Assembly (NCBI RefSeq): GCF_029962835.1
Contig: NC_080573.1
Coordinates: 37,937,001-38,001,000 of the forward strand
DNA: 64,000 bases
Direction: 5' to 3'
Source: Magnolia sinica
Taxonomy: Eukaryota > Streptophyta > Magnoliopsida > Magnoliales > Magnoliaceae
Shown here in pieces: positions 11,013-22,526 of this stretch; the first letter of the stretch is position 1, and the number at the start of each line of letters is the position of its first letter. Made by a program: the position numbers and the translations under genes. The notes under the pieces were generated by a model that saw only the letters and a program-made list of their open reading frames with translations, searched no databases and was not told where the DNA came from.

Positions 11013-12103
11013 TTAGTGCATGCCTTTATTCAATCGCTTAAGATATTTGCACATGTACTTGAATTGTAAATCATGAGCAACAGACATGTTTTCCATCTTT
11101 ACATTTATATTCTCAACATTATCCTCTAATGCACTAAGATGAGCATCAACATCAGATGGTACAAACTCTGGATCATTTGTTGAGTCAGAATCCAGTTCCT
11201 CAAAAATGTCATCCATATTAATGTCATCACCAGCTTCTTCATGACCACCACCACCACCACCACCTTGTTTAGGAAGTAGATCCAGCTTCATCTTATTGAT
11301 ATTAGTATTGTTGAAAATCAGATGATGGATAGGTGCCTCATCAACCGGCATATCGACTAACATATGTGTAGCCAATACAGTCATTAAATAGGTAAAAGGA
11401 ATGTCACTATGACCAGGATGGAGTCTAAACTGAAGAATGAAATGACAGATTAAGGATGGTAAACAAATCTGAGTACCATTGGAAATAGCATGGATAACAC
11501 GAACCATAAATGAAGTCAAGTCAGATTTATTACCCGAACGAGGATACAGATTGGACACAAAGATTTTGTGGAGAATTCTGTACTTGGGTAACAAATACCT
11601 TACGGGAAGCGCATTCCCTTTTTGAGTCCATTAAACATCCATGTTGCACAAATCTCTAGTGAGCATGCGTTTTTCAGACATTAAGGGTTTATCAGTTAAG
11701 TTATGGATAGGAATACCCTCATCATTCACAGGAATGTCCATAAGGGCTGAAATTAAATGACGATCAACATCAAAAGGCCCTTCTCTAGTAGATATTTTAA
11801 AAGTTAAATTATCCTGTGAGAAAGCACTAATACATGTAAACATGGATTGGGCAATGGACCGGTATGCAGGCCCACCCCAATGTAATAGTTAACCCAACCT
11901 ACAGCTTCAAGCATAAGAAAGATGTCAAAAGGTGCAATATGATTAACATCAACAGGATGTTTAAAAATAACATTACGTAATCTAATATCCCTAACATATG
12001 ATAGATCATCATTGGGAACAAGAAGATGACGCTTAGAGATAACGATCGATCTGGAGGAAGAAGAAAGACCACGGGAAGTAGTTTTTCTACCTCTAGAAGC
12101 CAT
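11013..12103 (-). pseudogene. Env-like / plant-transposon-protein ORF of the Sirevirus (broken)
   Basis: This extra ORF lies between pol and the 3' LTR, where Sireviruses carry their env-like gene. It starts at ATG 12103 with a basic, Ser/Arg-rich N-terminus and is about 360 codons long. A middle region has the FKISTREGPFDVDRHL pattern seen in the putative plant transposon protein family. The C-terminal third has a Gly run (about 11250-11270), a Glu/Asp-rich stretch and a heptad-like tail ending near 11025. A frameshift between about 11804 and 11843 and one in-frame stop at 11631-11633 break it. I see no convincing signal peptide, so an envelope role is not shown; the name follows position and family only. 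Confidence 0.7.
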
Positions 12104-12544
12104 TTGCAACAAGGATATCAAAGAATTAAGAAGTTGCAAAGGATTGAGAAGTGGGTTTACACAAAACAGATTTTTCAAAATCCAAACCCCAAATCTCAAT
12201 GAAATCCAAAATACAAAGCTTAAAGCTTGAAAAGAAAACAATCTAGACACAAATCTGCAAGAAAAAAGTGATTTGGAACACTAACCTTGAAGAACATGAA
12301 AGATGGGTTCGACAAGTCGAAGCACGGCTCCTTAGAGAAGAAAACCGAAATGAGAAAGAAAGCAAAAATCCCCAATTTTAAGTGATTCACGAGTTCTACG
12401 ACTGGTCGTGGATATCTACGACTGGTCGAGTATACTCACGACTAGTCGAAAAATGCCCAAAAATTCATATTTCTTGCAAATTATATAAAAATTGGAATTC
12501 AATCTAGCAAATATATACACTATAATACAAGTAGGCATAAATAA
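12104..12544 (-). promoter_or_regulatory. Pol/env-like spacer with four palindrome units
   Basis: About 440 bp separate the end of pol (12545) from the env-like start (12103). It contains TTCGACAAGTCGAAG (near 12309) and three units at 12399-12447 (ACGACTGGTCGTGG, ACGACTGGTCGAG, ACGACTAGTCGAAA). These match the LTR promoter array, and all lie upstream of the env-like start in the sense direction. An internal promoter is possible but unproven. Confidence 0.6.
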
Positions 12545-15500
12545 TCATTTTAAAATGCACATGCCAAGATCAAATTTTATCTTTTTGAACCTGCTTTTAT
12601 CGAGAAGTTTTGTGAAAATGTCAGCTCGTTGATCTTCGGTAGGAATATATTCTAGAGATATAACTTTTTCTTCTACTAATTCCCTTATATAATGAAATCT
12701 AATGTCAATGTGTTTAGTACGAGAATGTTGAATAGGATTTTTTAAAATATTTATCGCACTGGAATTATCACAATGTAATAACATAGAATCTTGTTTAATT
12801 CCATAATCACTTAGCATTCGTTGCATCCAAATAAGCTGTGTACATGCATTACCAGCTGCGATATACTCAGCTTCAGCTGTTAAAAGTGATATAGAATTTT
12901 GTTTCTTACTAAACCAGGAAACTAGACAATTTCCAATGTAAAAACAACCACCACTGGTTGATTTTCTATCATCTAGATTACCAGCCTAGTCAGCCAGCTA
13001 ATTGGACACCGGTCTCATGAGGATACCAGAGATCGAGATTTACAAAATTGCGACATATCTAATAATTCGCTGGACAGCAATCATTTGGATCCGATTGATA
13101 TCTTGCGCAAATACCAACACTTAGAGAAATATCGGGTCTTCGTACTTAAATATAACAAACTACCAATCATACTCCGATAAAGTTTTAAGTCAACATTTTT
13201 ACCATTAGAGTCTTTTGAGAGTTTCAGGGTAGTACTCATAGGAGTATTGAAATTCTTGCCATTCTCAAATCCAAACTCTTGATTAGATTTAAAGCATACT
13301 TAGATTGAGAAATGAATATTCCTTCAGGTTGTTGCTTTACTTGCAATCCAAGGAAATAAGTCAATTCCCCAACCATGCTCATTTCGAACTGTGATTTCAT
13401 CAAATCTGCAAACTCAGTAGTCAAGTCAGTACAAGTTGATCCATAAATGATATCATCAACATAAATCTGCACCATTAAGATATGATCATTATGTTTTTTA
13501 ACAAATAGATTTTTATCAACAGATTCGATTTGAAAATTATGACTTAAAAGAAATTTCGTTAGTTTCTCATACCATGCCCTAGGTGCTTGTTTTAATCCAT
13601 AAAGTGACTTTTTAAGCCAATACACATAATCAGTATTTTTGGAATCTTCAAAACCCATTGGCTGTTCAACATAGACTTCTTCATGTAAATCGCCATTTAG
13701 AAAAGCACTTTTCACATCCATCTGATAGATCTTTATCTTTCTAAAACATGCAATGGATATAAATAGTCTAATAGATTCAAGACATACTACTGGTGCAAAA
13801 GTTTCATCGAAATCAATCCCTTCAATTTGAGTATAACCTTGTACCACTAGTTTAGCCTTGTTTCTAATTATATTTCTACACTCATCAAACTTATTTTTGA
13901 AAATCCATTTTGTTCCAATGATGTGTTTATCTTTAGGTCTTGGTACGAGATACCAAACATCATTTCTTACGAATTGGTTGAGTTCTTCTTGCATTGCAAC
14001 AATCCAGTTCTCATCAGCAAGAGCTTCTTTTACGTTAGATGGTTCTATTTGGGATATAAAACATACATAATTACATATATCCTCAAGTTGTCTACGGGTG
14101 TGAACACCGCTGAGAGGGTTTTCAAGAATTTGTATGGTTGGATGATCTTTAACAGTCCTCAACTCAGAATCAGTCTGATTCGATGAAGTCTCAGGTTTAT
14201 CAATGATTAGTACTTCATCATTATCTGAATTAGAAATTGGCGTGTTTAAGTGATCATCAATGACAACATTAATGGATTCTTAAATCACACCAGTCCTTTT
14301 GTTCAGAACCCTATAAGCTTGACTGTTTAAGGAATATCCTAGAAAAATACCTTCATCACTCTTCGTATCAAATTTTTCCAAATTTTCACGATCACGTAAA
14401 ATATAGCACTTGCTGCCAAAAACTCGAAAGTATTTAATAGTAGGCTTTTTATTGAACCACAATTCGTAAGCCATTTTATTATTATCTTTGCTAGTGTAGA
14501 CTCGGTTAATAATATAGCAAGCTGTGTTGACTGCTTCAGCCCAAAGATTTTTAGAGAGCTTCATGCTATTCAACATGACATTAGCCATTTCTTGAAGCAC
14601 CCTATTCTTTCTTTCTACAATTCCATTTTGTTGTGGAGTTTTGAGAGCAGACAATTCATGTAATATTCCTTGGTCGGTACAGAACTTCTCAAAATTGCTA
14701 TTTTCAAATTCAGATCCATGATCACTACGAATTTTACTAATTTGAGAAGATTTTTCAGTTTGAATCCTTTTGAAAACTTTTCTTACTTCCTCAAGGGTTT
14801 CAGATTTATCCCTTAAGAAGACTACTCAAGTGAATCTGGTAAAGTCATCAACTATTACCAGGATATACTTTTTCCCACCACGACTTTCTATTCTGGTAGG
14901 TCCTATCAGATCCATGTGGAAAAGTTCAAGTGGTCTTGATGTGGTATTTGAATTCACCTTTTTGTGTGAGTTCTTTCTTTGTTTGCCTATCTGGCACTCA
15001 CCACATATTTTAATTAATTTCTGAAGTTTTGGTAAACCTCTTATAAGTTCTCATTTACTCAATCTATATAAATTTCGATAATGTACATGTCCAAGACGTT
15101 TGTGCCATAAATCAGTCTCGTCTGTATGGACCATGTAACATGTTTGATTAGATGAGCTGGATTCGCTAATAATATAGCAATTTTCAGACGTTCTATGTCC
15201 AGTTAATATTACAGAACCCTTATTGTTTAGTATCTCACAGCTTTGATTAGAAAACCGAACATTATGGTTATTATCACATATTTGAGATATACTAAGCAAG
15301 TTATGTTTTAAGCCTTCAACATATAAAACATTTTTAAACACAGGAAGATTAAAAAGTTGAACCGTACCTTGGCCTATAATCTTGCAGTTGCTACCATCAC
15401 CAAATGTGACTGAACCATTAGTCATATCTTTCAGATCCGTGAATAAAGCTTTATCACCTGTCATATGCCTGGAGCATCCACTGTCCAGGTACCACTTTGA

Positions 15501-15893
15501 ATGACTTGTTGCTTTGAAAGTAGTGTGAGCAACCAAGCAGGTAACTTTAGGAACCCATTTCATAACTGTTTTGGGTTTAGGAACATAGTTGGTCTTCTTT
15601 TGTGTATATTTGTAGGAATGACCTATAGAGTTAGATTTTAAGAGCTCCTTGAGTAAATCAACTATCTTTTCAGCTAGTGGATTTCGTTTTGGATTAAAGT
15701 TGACATGGCTGCTTCTAGGTTTTTGAAAAGTTTTTGAATTTCTAGAAAAATCTTGATAAGTACTTTTCCCTTTTGAGTTTGAGGACTCTCCTTTAACAAA
15801 CATAGGAGGAGTATACTTTTGTTTAGGAGGTAGATTTTTATCATATCCCAACCCGGATAGATCGCCACATTTTCTTGATCCGAATAAAAGTTT
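12545..15893 (-). pseudogene. Sirevirus pol: protease, integrase, reverse transcriptase, RNase H
   Basis: It continues in the gag frame after the in-frame stop at 15894-15896. Protease carries WYLDSGCSRHMTG near 15470-15510. The GAG-pre-integrase block (LWHKRLGHVHYRNL) ends at a stop at 15051. Integrase follows, with a stop at 14826-14828 and the KTPQQNGIVERKNR signature near 14610-14645. Another stop lies just after TGVI at 14280. In the 14162-13236 segment the catalytic YVDD is at residues 234-237 and [13 protein letters not shown] at 186-198. A frameshift follows before the RNase H end (12826-12545, with CDNSSAINILKNP and RADIFTKLL). The four breaks make it inactive, though most catalytic motifs survive. 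Confidence 0.92.
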
Positions 15894-16645
15894 CTATAAC
15901 TTTAGATCACCTTGGGCATATTTCCATGTGTCCTTTAGACTCAGAAGAGAAGATACTTCAGTTTTAAGTTTCTCAATTTCAGATTTTAAATCAATAATTA
16001 GGGAGTTTTTGAATTCCAAATCACATTTTGATTTTTCAAAACAATCTACAATTTGTGATTTTTCTAAGACAATTAATTCAAAACAATTTTTGAGTTTAGA
16101 AAACTTTTCTTTTTGAATTTTAAGTTTGACAGCAATTTTACAACTTTCCTTATATAGGGCATTGTAAGCGTCTTGAAGATCATCTTCATTTTCACATTCA
16201 CTACTCAGATTTTCTTCACTTGTTGAGTCATTATCTGAAAATGTGAATTTGGCTAGAGTCATAAGAGCTTTAACCTCATTGCCCGACTCAGTTTCAGAAT
16301 CTTCTGATTCAGAAGAAACTTCAGAATCAGATGATTCATCCCATGTAGCCAACATACCCTTCTTCTTGGGTTTGTCCCTTTTAGGACATCTATTTGCTAA
16401 GTGCCCATATTCTTGACAGTTGTAATATTGACTATCTTTCAAAGATTTTCGAGATTTAGGTCTAAACTTCTTTTTATCATTTGATTTTTGAAAATCAACC
16501 CTTTTCTTGCTTTTGAAAATCTTGTAAAATTTCTTAGCTAAAAAAGCCATATCATCTTCTGAATCAGAATTTTCTTCTGAATTACATTTAGAAGATTTTA
16601 GTGCGATAGATTTACCTTTAGGAGCTTTAAAGTTTAACTCGTAGG
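15894..16645 (-). pseudogene. Sirevirus gag, C-terminal part
   Basis: It continues the N-terminal gag at 31269-31899; counting bases across the nested Gypsy keeps the same frame. It has a Lys-rich stretch, a zinc-knuckle-like segment YYNCQEYGHLANRC near 16395-16440, a Ser/Glu-rich acidic block and a coiled-coil-like C-terminus. The first cysteine of the CX2CX4HX4C knuckle is tyrosine here, so zinc binding may be weakened. An in-frame stop at 15894-15896 separates it from pol, which lies in the same frame, consistent with the single gag-pol ORF of Sireviruses. Confidence 0.88.
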
Positions 16646-16650
16646 TTTAT
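16646..16650. repeat. Target-site duplication TTTAT (left copy)
   Basis: It is repeated at 31269-31273 and flanks the TG...CA ends of the Tekay/Del Gypsy. On the minus strand it contains the TAA that interrupts the Sirevirus gag frame. Confidence 0.95.
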
Positions 16651-19600
16651 TGTCACGCCCCAGACTCGGTAACCGGACTCACAAGGAACCCGATGGCCGG
16701 TTCTGGCCGCAACAGCCTCCGTAGTACCCCATTCTCGGCTCCTGAGGTAGGTTCCGATCCTGGGATCCTACAAGGAGGATTTTCATAATAATATAATCAC
16801 TTCCAATGCGAGCATACCCAAGATCACAGCAAGTACATCTGAGAATAACAAAGGCACACATCACAAAATCCACTAAATATTTGAACTTTTACAATCATCC
16901 AAAAGGTCCAAAAGGACATACATGAGAATAAAAAGGAAAAGAGAGAAAAATCAGCAACACTGGAGTCCTCACTGCTCAACTCTACTCCATGCTCTGCTGC
17001 TACGGCGCCTACCTAGAGTCTCCTGCACGTATCAATCGTGCATAAGCTTATAGAAGCTTAGAGGGTGGTGTAAGTGTGTGACAATGGTGCACAGAAGAAT
17101 ACTAGGAGGTATAAGGAGAGAAGCATAATCAATGAACATATCACTAGTCTTACCAAGGCTTACCATGAATGCGATACAATAAGTAATGAATGCCATACCA
17201 AGGCAATGTATGAAAGGGGGGCTTGTACAGCCAATGCTAATGCAATGTAAGTAATGTCAGTGCTCATATCCAAACCATAAGTCAAGTACATTTTCGATCA
17301 TAAGGAAATCACCGGGGTCCATTACATTGTTGGATGACTGCTCTGCAGACCCCGCATAGCCAAACGAGCGTAAGAGACCTCACTACCCGCCCGTGGACAA
17401 CCAATCACCAACAAGGCTGAAGGTAGCGGACCCATTTACGAGCTAGTCGACTCGGCCTAGCAATGCCTCCTCACACCAGTGTAAGGCCACACCCCTATCC
17501 AACCGACTACACGACAGTGGGAGTCGCGGCCTAACGGTATAAGGCCCTCGTGCGCTCATGTATTCCACCCGGTCACGGCGTTGGAGCAGATCCTTGGTAC
17601 CATAGAAGTTTTGGGAATCTCACCCATGGGCATCCTACGCACCCAGTATGCTCAAGTAATATTTCCGGTGTCCACATATGCGGCCATCCACAAATGTCCC
17701 TGTGGAGGCAAGGCCATGATGAAGCAAGGGCGGCATCCTCATGAAATGCGATGCCAATGCATGAGTCGCACACACAAATCATGCACAAGTTTCAGGCACT
17801 CAATGTGCAAAAGGGAAGAAACTCCATCCCTGAATGACCACTATACAATGCAATCAATTCATACAGATGATGCATATGGGTTGCAACGATGTAAGTGTGC
17901 TACCTGAGGAATATGAAATCGTCTGTCCCAAGGAGGGTCAAGATCTAGGCACATCGACAAGTATTCTAAGAAGAAGAGAAGTCCTCTAGTGGGAGCCCAG
18001 TACTTTGGGATGACCCACAAACTAAGAGAGTCAAAATCCTAAGGAGGAACAGTCCTAGCCAGGCCCAAGGTGGGCCTTTAACCACCTATAAGGGCCTCTA
18101 TGGGCCTACCTTAGGGCCACCAAGGAGGACATCCAACCTCAACTGGGTCCCAAAAGGTAGCCTACTATATATGCAAAGAAAGGTCCAAGGCACAATCAAC
18201 CCATGGCCTAGTGGGCCATACACTAAGCCCAAAAATAAAGGCAACCTGGTGGGCCCTTAAGCAAGGTTAGGGCCCAACCATAAGGGTCATAGGTTCATTC
18301 ATTGTGGTAGGCCTAATGGGCAGCCCATTATCCCAACATATGGAAAATTCTTAAATTTTTAACACATGTAAGTTGGGCCTCACATCTCGGCCCAAGTATG
18401 GATTTATTATAGTGGGCAAACAAGGGCCCAACTGCTTGAGTATTTAGCCCATAAGGCCCATTACAATGACATGGTAAATATAGGGCCCAAGGGTTCAATG
18501 GGCCTATCAAAAGTTCCAGCCCAACCAAGGCTATAAGGCCCTTACTTAACTAAGAGACTAGCCCAAGAAGAATCCTATTTGGGATGGGCCTTTAATCATA
18601 CACTAATTAAGCCCAAAAAATAAAAATTAAGATGATAAGATACTGACATAAATCCTCCTCAAATCTAGTGGGCCATATTGCCCCAAAGAACATCTATAGG
18701 CAATAGTTATTGGGCTCAATGCCAAATTCCAGCCCACCCAAATTTCTGGGTTGGTTGGAGTTCAGCATTAGAAGTATTTTTTTTAGTATAATTAATTCTG
18801 GATGGCTCACACACATCACTGTGGGCCCCACCAGATGAGAGAGGATATACAATACATGTATGAAATGGGCCAGACTGTTAGAATGCAAGCCCAGCAGTAG
18901 CCTAAGGCAGGGATGTCCCATGTGTAGGCAGTCCTATGGGCCTGGGGTATATGGCCCAAAAATCCACCTAATGTGTTCTAATTGAATAAAAAGGGGGCAA
19001 GTATGATCAATCCCCTAAGGACCCTACATGGATGGGTGGTGGGACATTCAACACATCGAGGTGGGCCCACGAAGCAGGCTACATGCCCCAGCCTGGGCGT
19101 CCTTGCCTAGCAGACCACTTCCAGCCATACCACGGGCAACTCAAATGTATTTTGGATCTGAAATTTTACAAAGTGATACTTCCATAGGTGACCTACACTC
19201 CCACAAAATTTCAAGATTTTTGGACACTTATAAATATTTTAATTTATTTAAATAAAATAGACTGTCCAGAAAATCGGACTGACCTGGTCGTCCCAACGTG
19301 GTGGGCTAGTCCGGCCCTTGCCACGGTGTACACAGAGGTCCATTGGCCCTGAAATTTGGTAAGTGGGTCCTAGAATGGGTGGAACATATCTCCACAAAAT
19401 TTCAGAATTTTTAGACATATATAAATATTTTAATTTATTTAAAGAAATCAATCTGTCCTAAAACTCGGACTGATCTGGACACCGTATTGTAATGGGCCAG
19501 TCCAGCCACCACCATGGTGTGTACAGGTGTCCATTGGCCCCAAAATTTTGTAGGTAGGTCCTACCATAAGTGAACCACCTCTCTGTAAAATTTTATAATT

Positions 19601-21401
19601 TTTGGATACTGATAAATATTTTAATTAAATTAGGAATTTCAATCTGTCCAGGAAGGGATGTTGCTGTCCATGCATTGTTTACCCAATAAGGTGGGCCCAA
19701 CCTTCATCCAAGAGGGGAAAAATGGAGGTTTAGTATTTTCTTCATAAAATAAAGTAAGGTGGGGTCCATAAAAGTGGCCCATCCTTCAGAGAAACCAAGC
19801 TGAAGTGTATGTTTTCCCTCCATACATGTGGGTTGGACAGCCCAACAAGGTGGACCGCCCACCCCTATGGGCCTCCTTTTTGGGTACCATATCATGGACC
19901 ATCTGAGGTATGACCCATCACACCTCATGGTGGGGTCCACACCTTCTCATTACACTCCATACTTATAAAGAAAATAATGACAATCATGATCCAAAATCCA
20001 TGCCAAAGATTGAACATGACAATCCATGCAACAGTCCAAGTTTTTGGACAGCAATACATGGCTGGACACATCAGCTTATATCTCAATAATCCCAGCCATA
20101 AAAAGGGTGTGTAGCCTTCCTCAGTGGGCCCCACATAAGTCCAGATCACATACTAGAACTAGGACACTTGCATGCATTTGATTAAGGTGTCCGATGATCA
20201 TGGAGTTAGGTGATAAGAGCATCCCACCTTGCTGGATTTTTATTTTTATTTATTTTGGGACATCCAAGGCCCACTATAAATGGGCCACACACACACTATC
20301 ATCCATACATCAGAGAAAGAAAAGAAGGAAAGAGAGTAATCCGGCCATGGGGGTAGGGCCCCGCCACTAGTGGGCCCTCCCAAGAGTGAATCATACCCAT
20401 ACAACTACATTGATTTTACATGCAACATAAAATCACTACATGCATGATATATAATTGTTATGGATGGTTGGGATGCCATCCCAACATGATCCTTAGGGTC
20501 TAGATGACCTTAAGATGGAGTTGATTATAAAATACATCATGATGGGGTCCATGGAGAATGGCCCCATCATGGATCATGACATGCATGTAGGATGGGCCAA
20601 AGGGCCACATCCATGGGATCAAATGGGATCCCCACCATGGATTGGTGGGTCCCATATGATCCATCTAGAAAGAAAAAAGATCAAAGGGTAGAAAATAAGA
20701 TCAACAATTATAATCACCCACCTTGAATCTTCAAGCTACCACCAACACTAGGTACTCCAAGCTCCAAGCTTAAAGGTTCAATGGTCAAGATGAATTTGTG
20801 GTGGCTAGATGGAGGAAGAAAGGAAGGGAAGTTGCTGGAAATTGGGAGAGGGAGGGCTGGAAATTCTTCCATGGAAGAGGAAAATGAGAGAATGAAGGAG
20901 GAGAGAGAGGAAGGGAAGGTTGTAGGGGAGTCATCATTACTCTCCCTCCTTGGTTAGAGAAAGAAATCATAACCTATGGTGATACAAACAATGCTTGCTA
21001 GGGTAGGTTAGGTGTGGGTAGTGTTTAGGATGGTTAGTGTTTATTCCATGGGAATTATAGTGTGTGTGGGTGGTGTGCATGGGAACTTGTGCCTGAGAGT
21101 GGTCCATATGCTTTTGTACAAAAAGTGGGCCACAAGATGAAATGCTCACAACTTTTGATCTATAAGTCGGATGAATGCACAAGACACGTCGTTGGAATCG
21201 CAACGACGATGCGGTCACAATGGTATAGGTCTCAACTCGATCCGAGTCGGGTCTTCATGACTGGGCTCACGGATGACCGCAAACACTATCCAAGGGTCAC
21301 GGGTCGCCGGGATTCGACCGGTAGGACCGCGGGATCAAGATGGACGGAATGCATACTCACACACACACATGCACACATGCGAACTCGGGTCGGGTCTCAC
21401 A
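16651..21401 (-). mobile_element. Tekay/Del Gypsy 3' LTR, 4751 bp
   Basis: On the minus strand it starts TGTGAGACCCGACCCGAG (21401) and ends GGGGCGTGACA (16651). It is nearly identical to 26528-31268 and clearly related to the solo LTR at 50584-58100. It includes many GGGCCCA-type words, an ACAC run near 21360 and no coding sequence; the short open frames are also present in the other LTR and are non-coding. Confidence 0.95.
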
Positions 21402-21416
21402 ACCCTCCCCACCAAC
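21402..21416 (-). other. Polypurine tract of the Tekay/Del Gypsy
   Basis: GTTGGTGGGGAGGGT on the minus strand, directly before the LTR. It is preceded by the GAGGACGAAATTTCTT block (complement of about 21419-21434) that is typical upstream of 3' LTRs in this Gypsy lineage. Confidence 0.85.
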
Positions 21417-21532
21417 AAAGAAATTTCGTCCTCGAAATTAAACAATCTTAGACAAAATAAAAGGCAAAACACCACCATCATATAGCAATCATCATATAAG
21501 GAAGGCAATACAAACAATCATATATCAATCAA

Positions 21533-22526
21533 TCATCAAATAAATGGGGATAACGCTCTCTAATCTCGGCCTCACGTTCCCAAGATGCCTCGGCCTCTGA
21601 ATGATGACCCCATTGCACCTTCACTAAGGGAATGACCTTGGTCCTGAGGACCTGCTCCTTCCGATCAAGAATATGAATCGGCTGCTCAATATAGGAAGCA
21701 TCCTCATGGACCTCAAGTGGCTGTCAATCAATCACAGGAATAGTGTCTGAGCCACACTTCCGCAACATAGAAACATGGAACACATCGTGGATAGCAAACA
21801 ACTCAGGAGGTAAGCCAAGCCTATAGGCCACAGCGCCTACGCGCTCGGTAAGCTTAAAAGGTCCAATAAATCTCAAGGTGAGCTTGCCCTTCACACCAAA
21901 GTGAACCACGCCCTTCATAGGCGAGACCTTGAGATACACCATGTCCCCGACTGCGAACTCGAGGGGTCGACGCCGACGATCAGCAAAACTCTTCTGCCGA
22001 CTCTGAGCTGTGCGCATCCTCTGCCTGATAACATCAATAACCTCTGACGTCTGCTGCACAAGCTCGGGACCTAAGAGATGACGCTCTCCAACCTCAGTCC
22101 AACAACTAGGAGATCTACACGGTCTGCCATAAAGTGCCTCAAAAGGAGCCATGCCGATAGTCACCTGATAGCTATTGTTGTACGAGAACTCGGTGAGGCG
22201 TATATGCTCATCCCAACTACCCGCAAAGTTGATCACACAAGCCCTGAGCATATCCTCAAGGATCTGGTTGACCCTTTCGATCTGCCCATCCGTCTGCAGA
22301 TGATAAGCGGTGTTGAGATGTACAGTGACCCCTAATGCCTGCTGAAAAGTCCTCTAAAATTGAGACGAAAATCTGGAGTCTTGGTCTAAAACAATCGAAA
22401 CTGAGATGTCGTGCAGTCTCACTATCTCCTCAATGAATATCCTCACCAACCGGTCCATAGACCAGGAAGCACACTGGAATGAAATGAGCCAACTTCATTA
22501 GACGATCGACGATAACCCAGATGGTA
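21533..22526 (-). pseudogene. Tekay/Del integrase core, C-terminus and chromodomain
   Basis: It continues the polyprotein after a frameshift near 22527-22545. Integrase core pieces ([21 protein letters not shown]-like) run through 22260-22520 with stops and a small probable deletion near 22470. An open stretch 22251-21724 follows with SYNNSYQVTIGMAPFEALYG, the VGDMVYLKVSPMKGV block and IHDVFHVSMLRK. A TGA at 21724-21726 interrupts it just before the chromodomain. That domain reads in the same frame to 21533 (ILDRKEQVLRTK, VKVQWGHH, ASWERE, RYPHLF). Chromodomains of this class are thought to steer integration into heterochromatin. Confidence 0.88.

Noticed and set aside
11250..11270. Gly run in the env-like ORF as a fusion peptide
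   Set aside because: It is a trinucleotide CCACCACC repeat expansion and no membrane segment adjoins it.
17550..17907. A 108-aa frame, repeated at 27261-27776 (171 aa), that could look like a small conserved gene
   Set aside because: It is duplicated only because both copies lie in the two LTRs of one Gypsy. The frame length differs through indels and a similar sequence in the solo LTR at 54.0-54.2 kb is not kept open.
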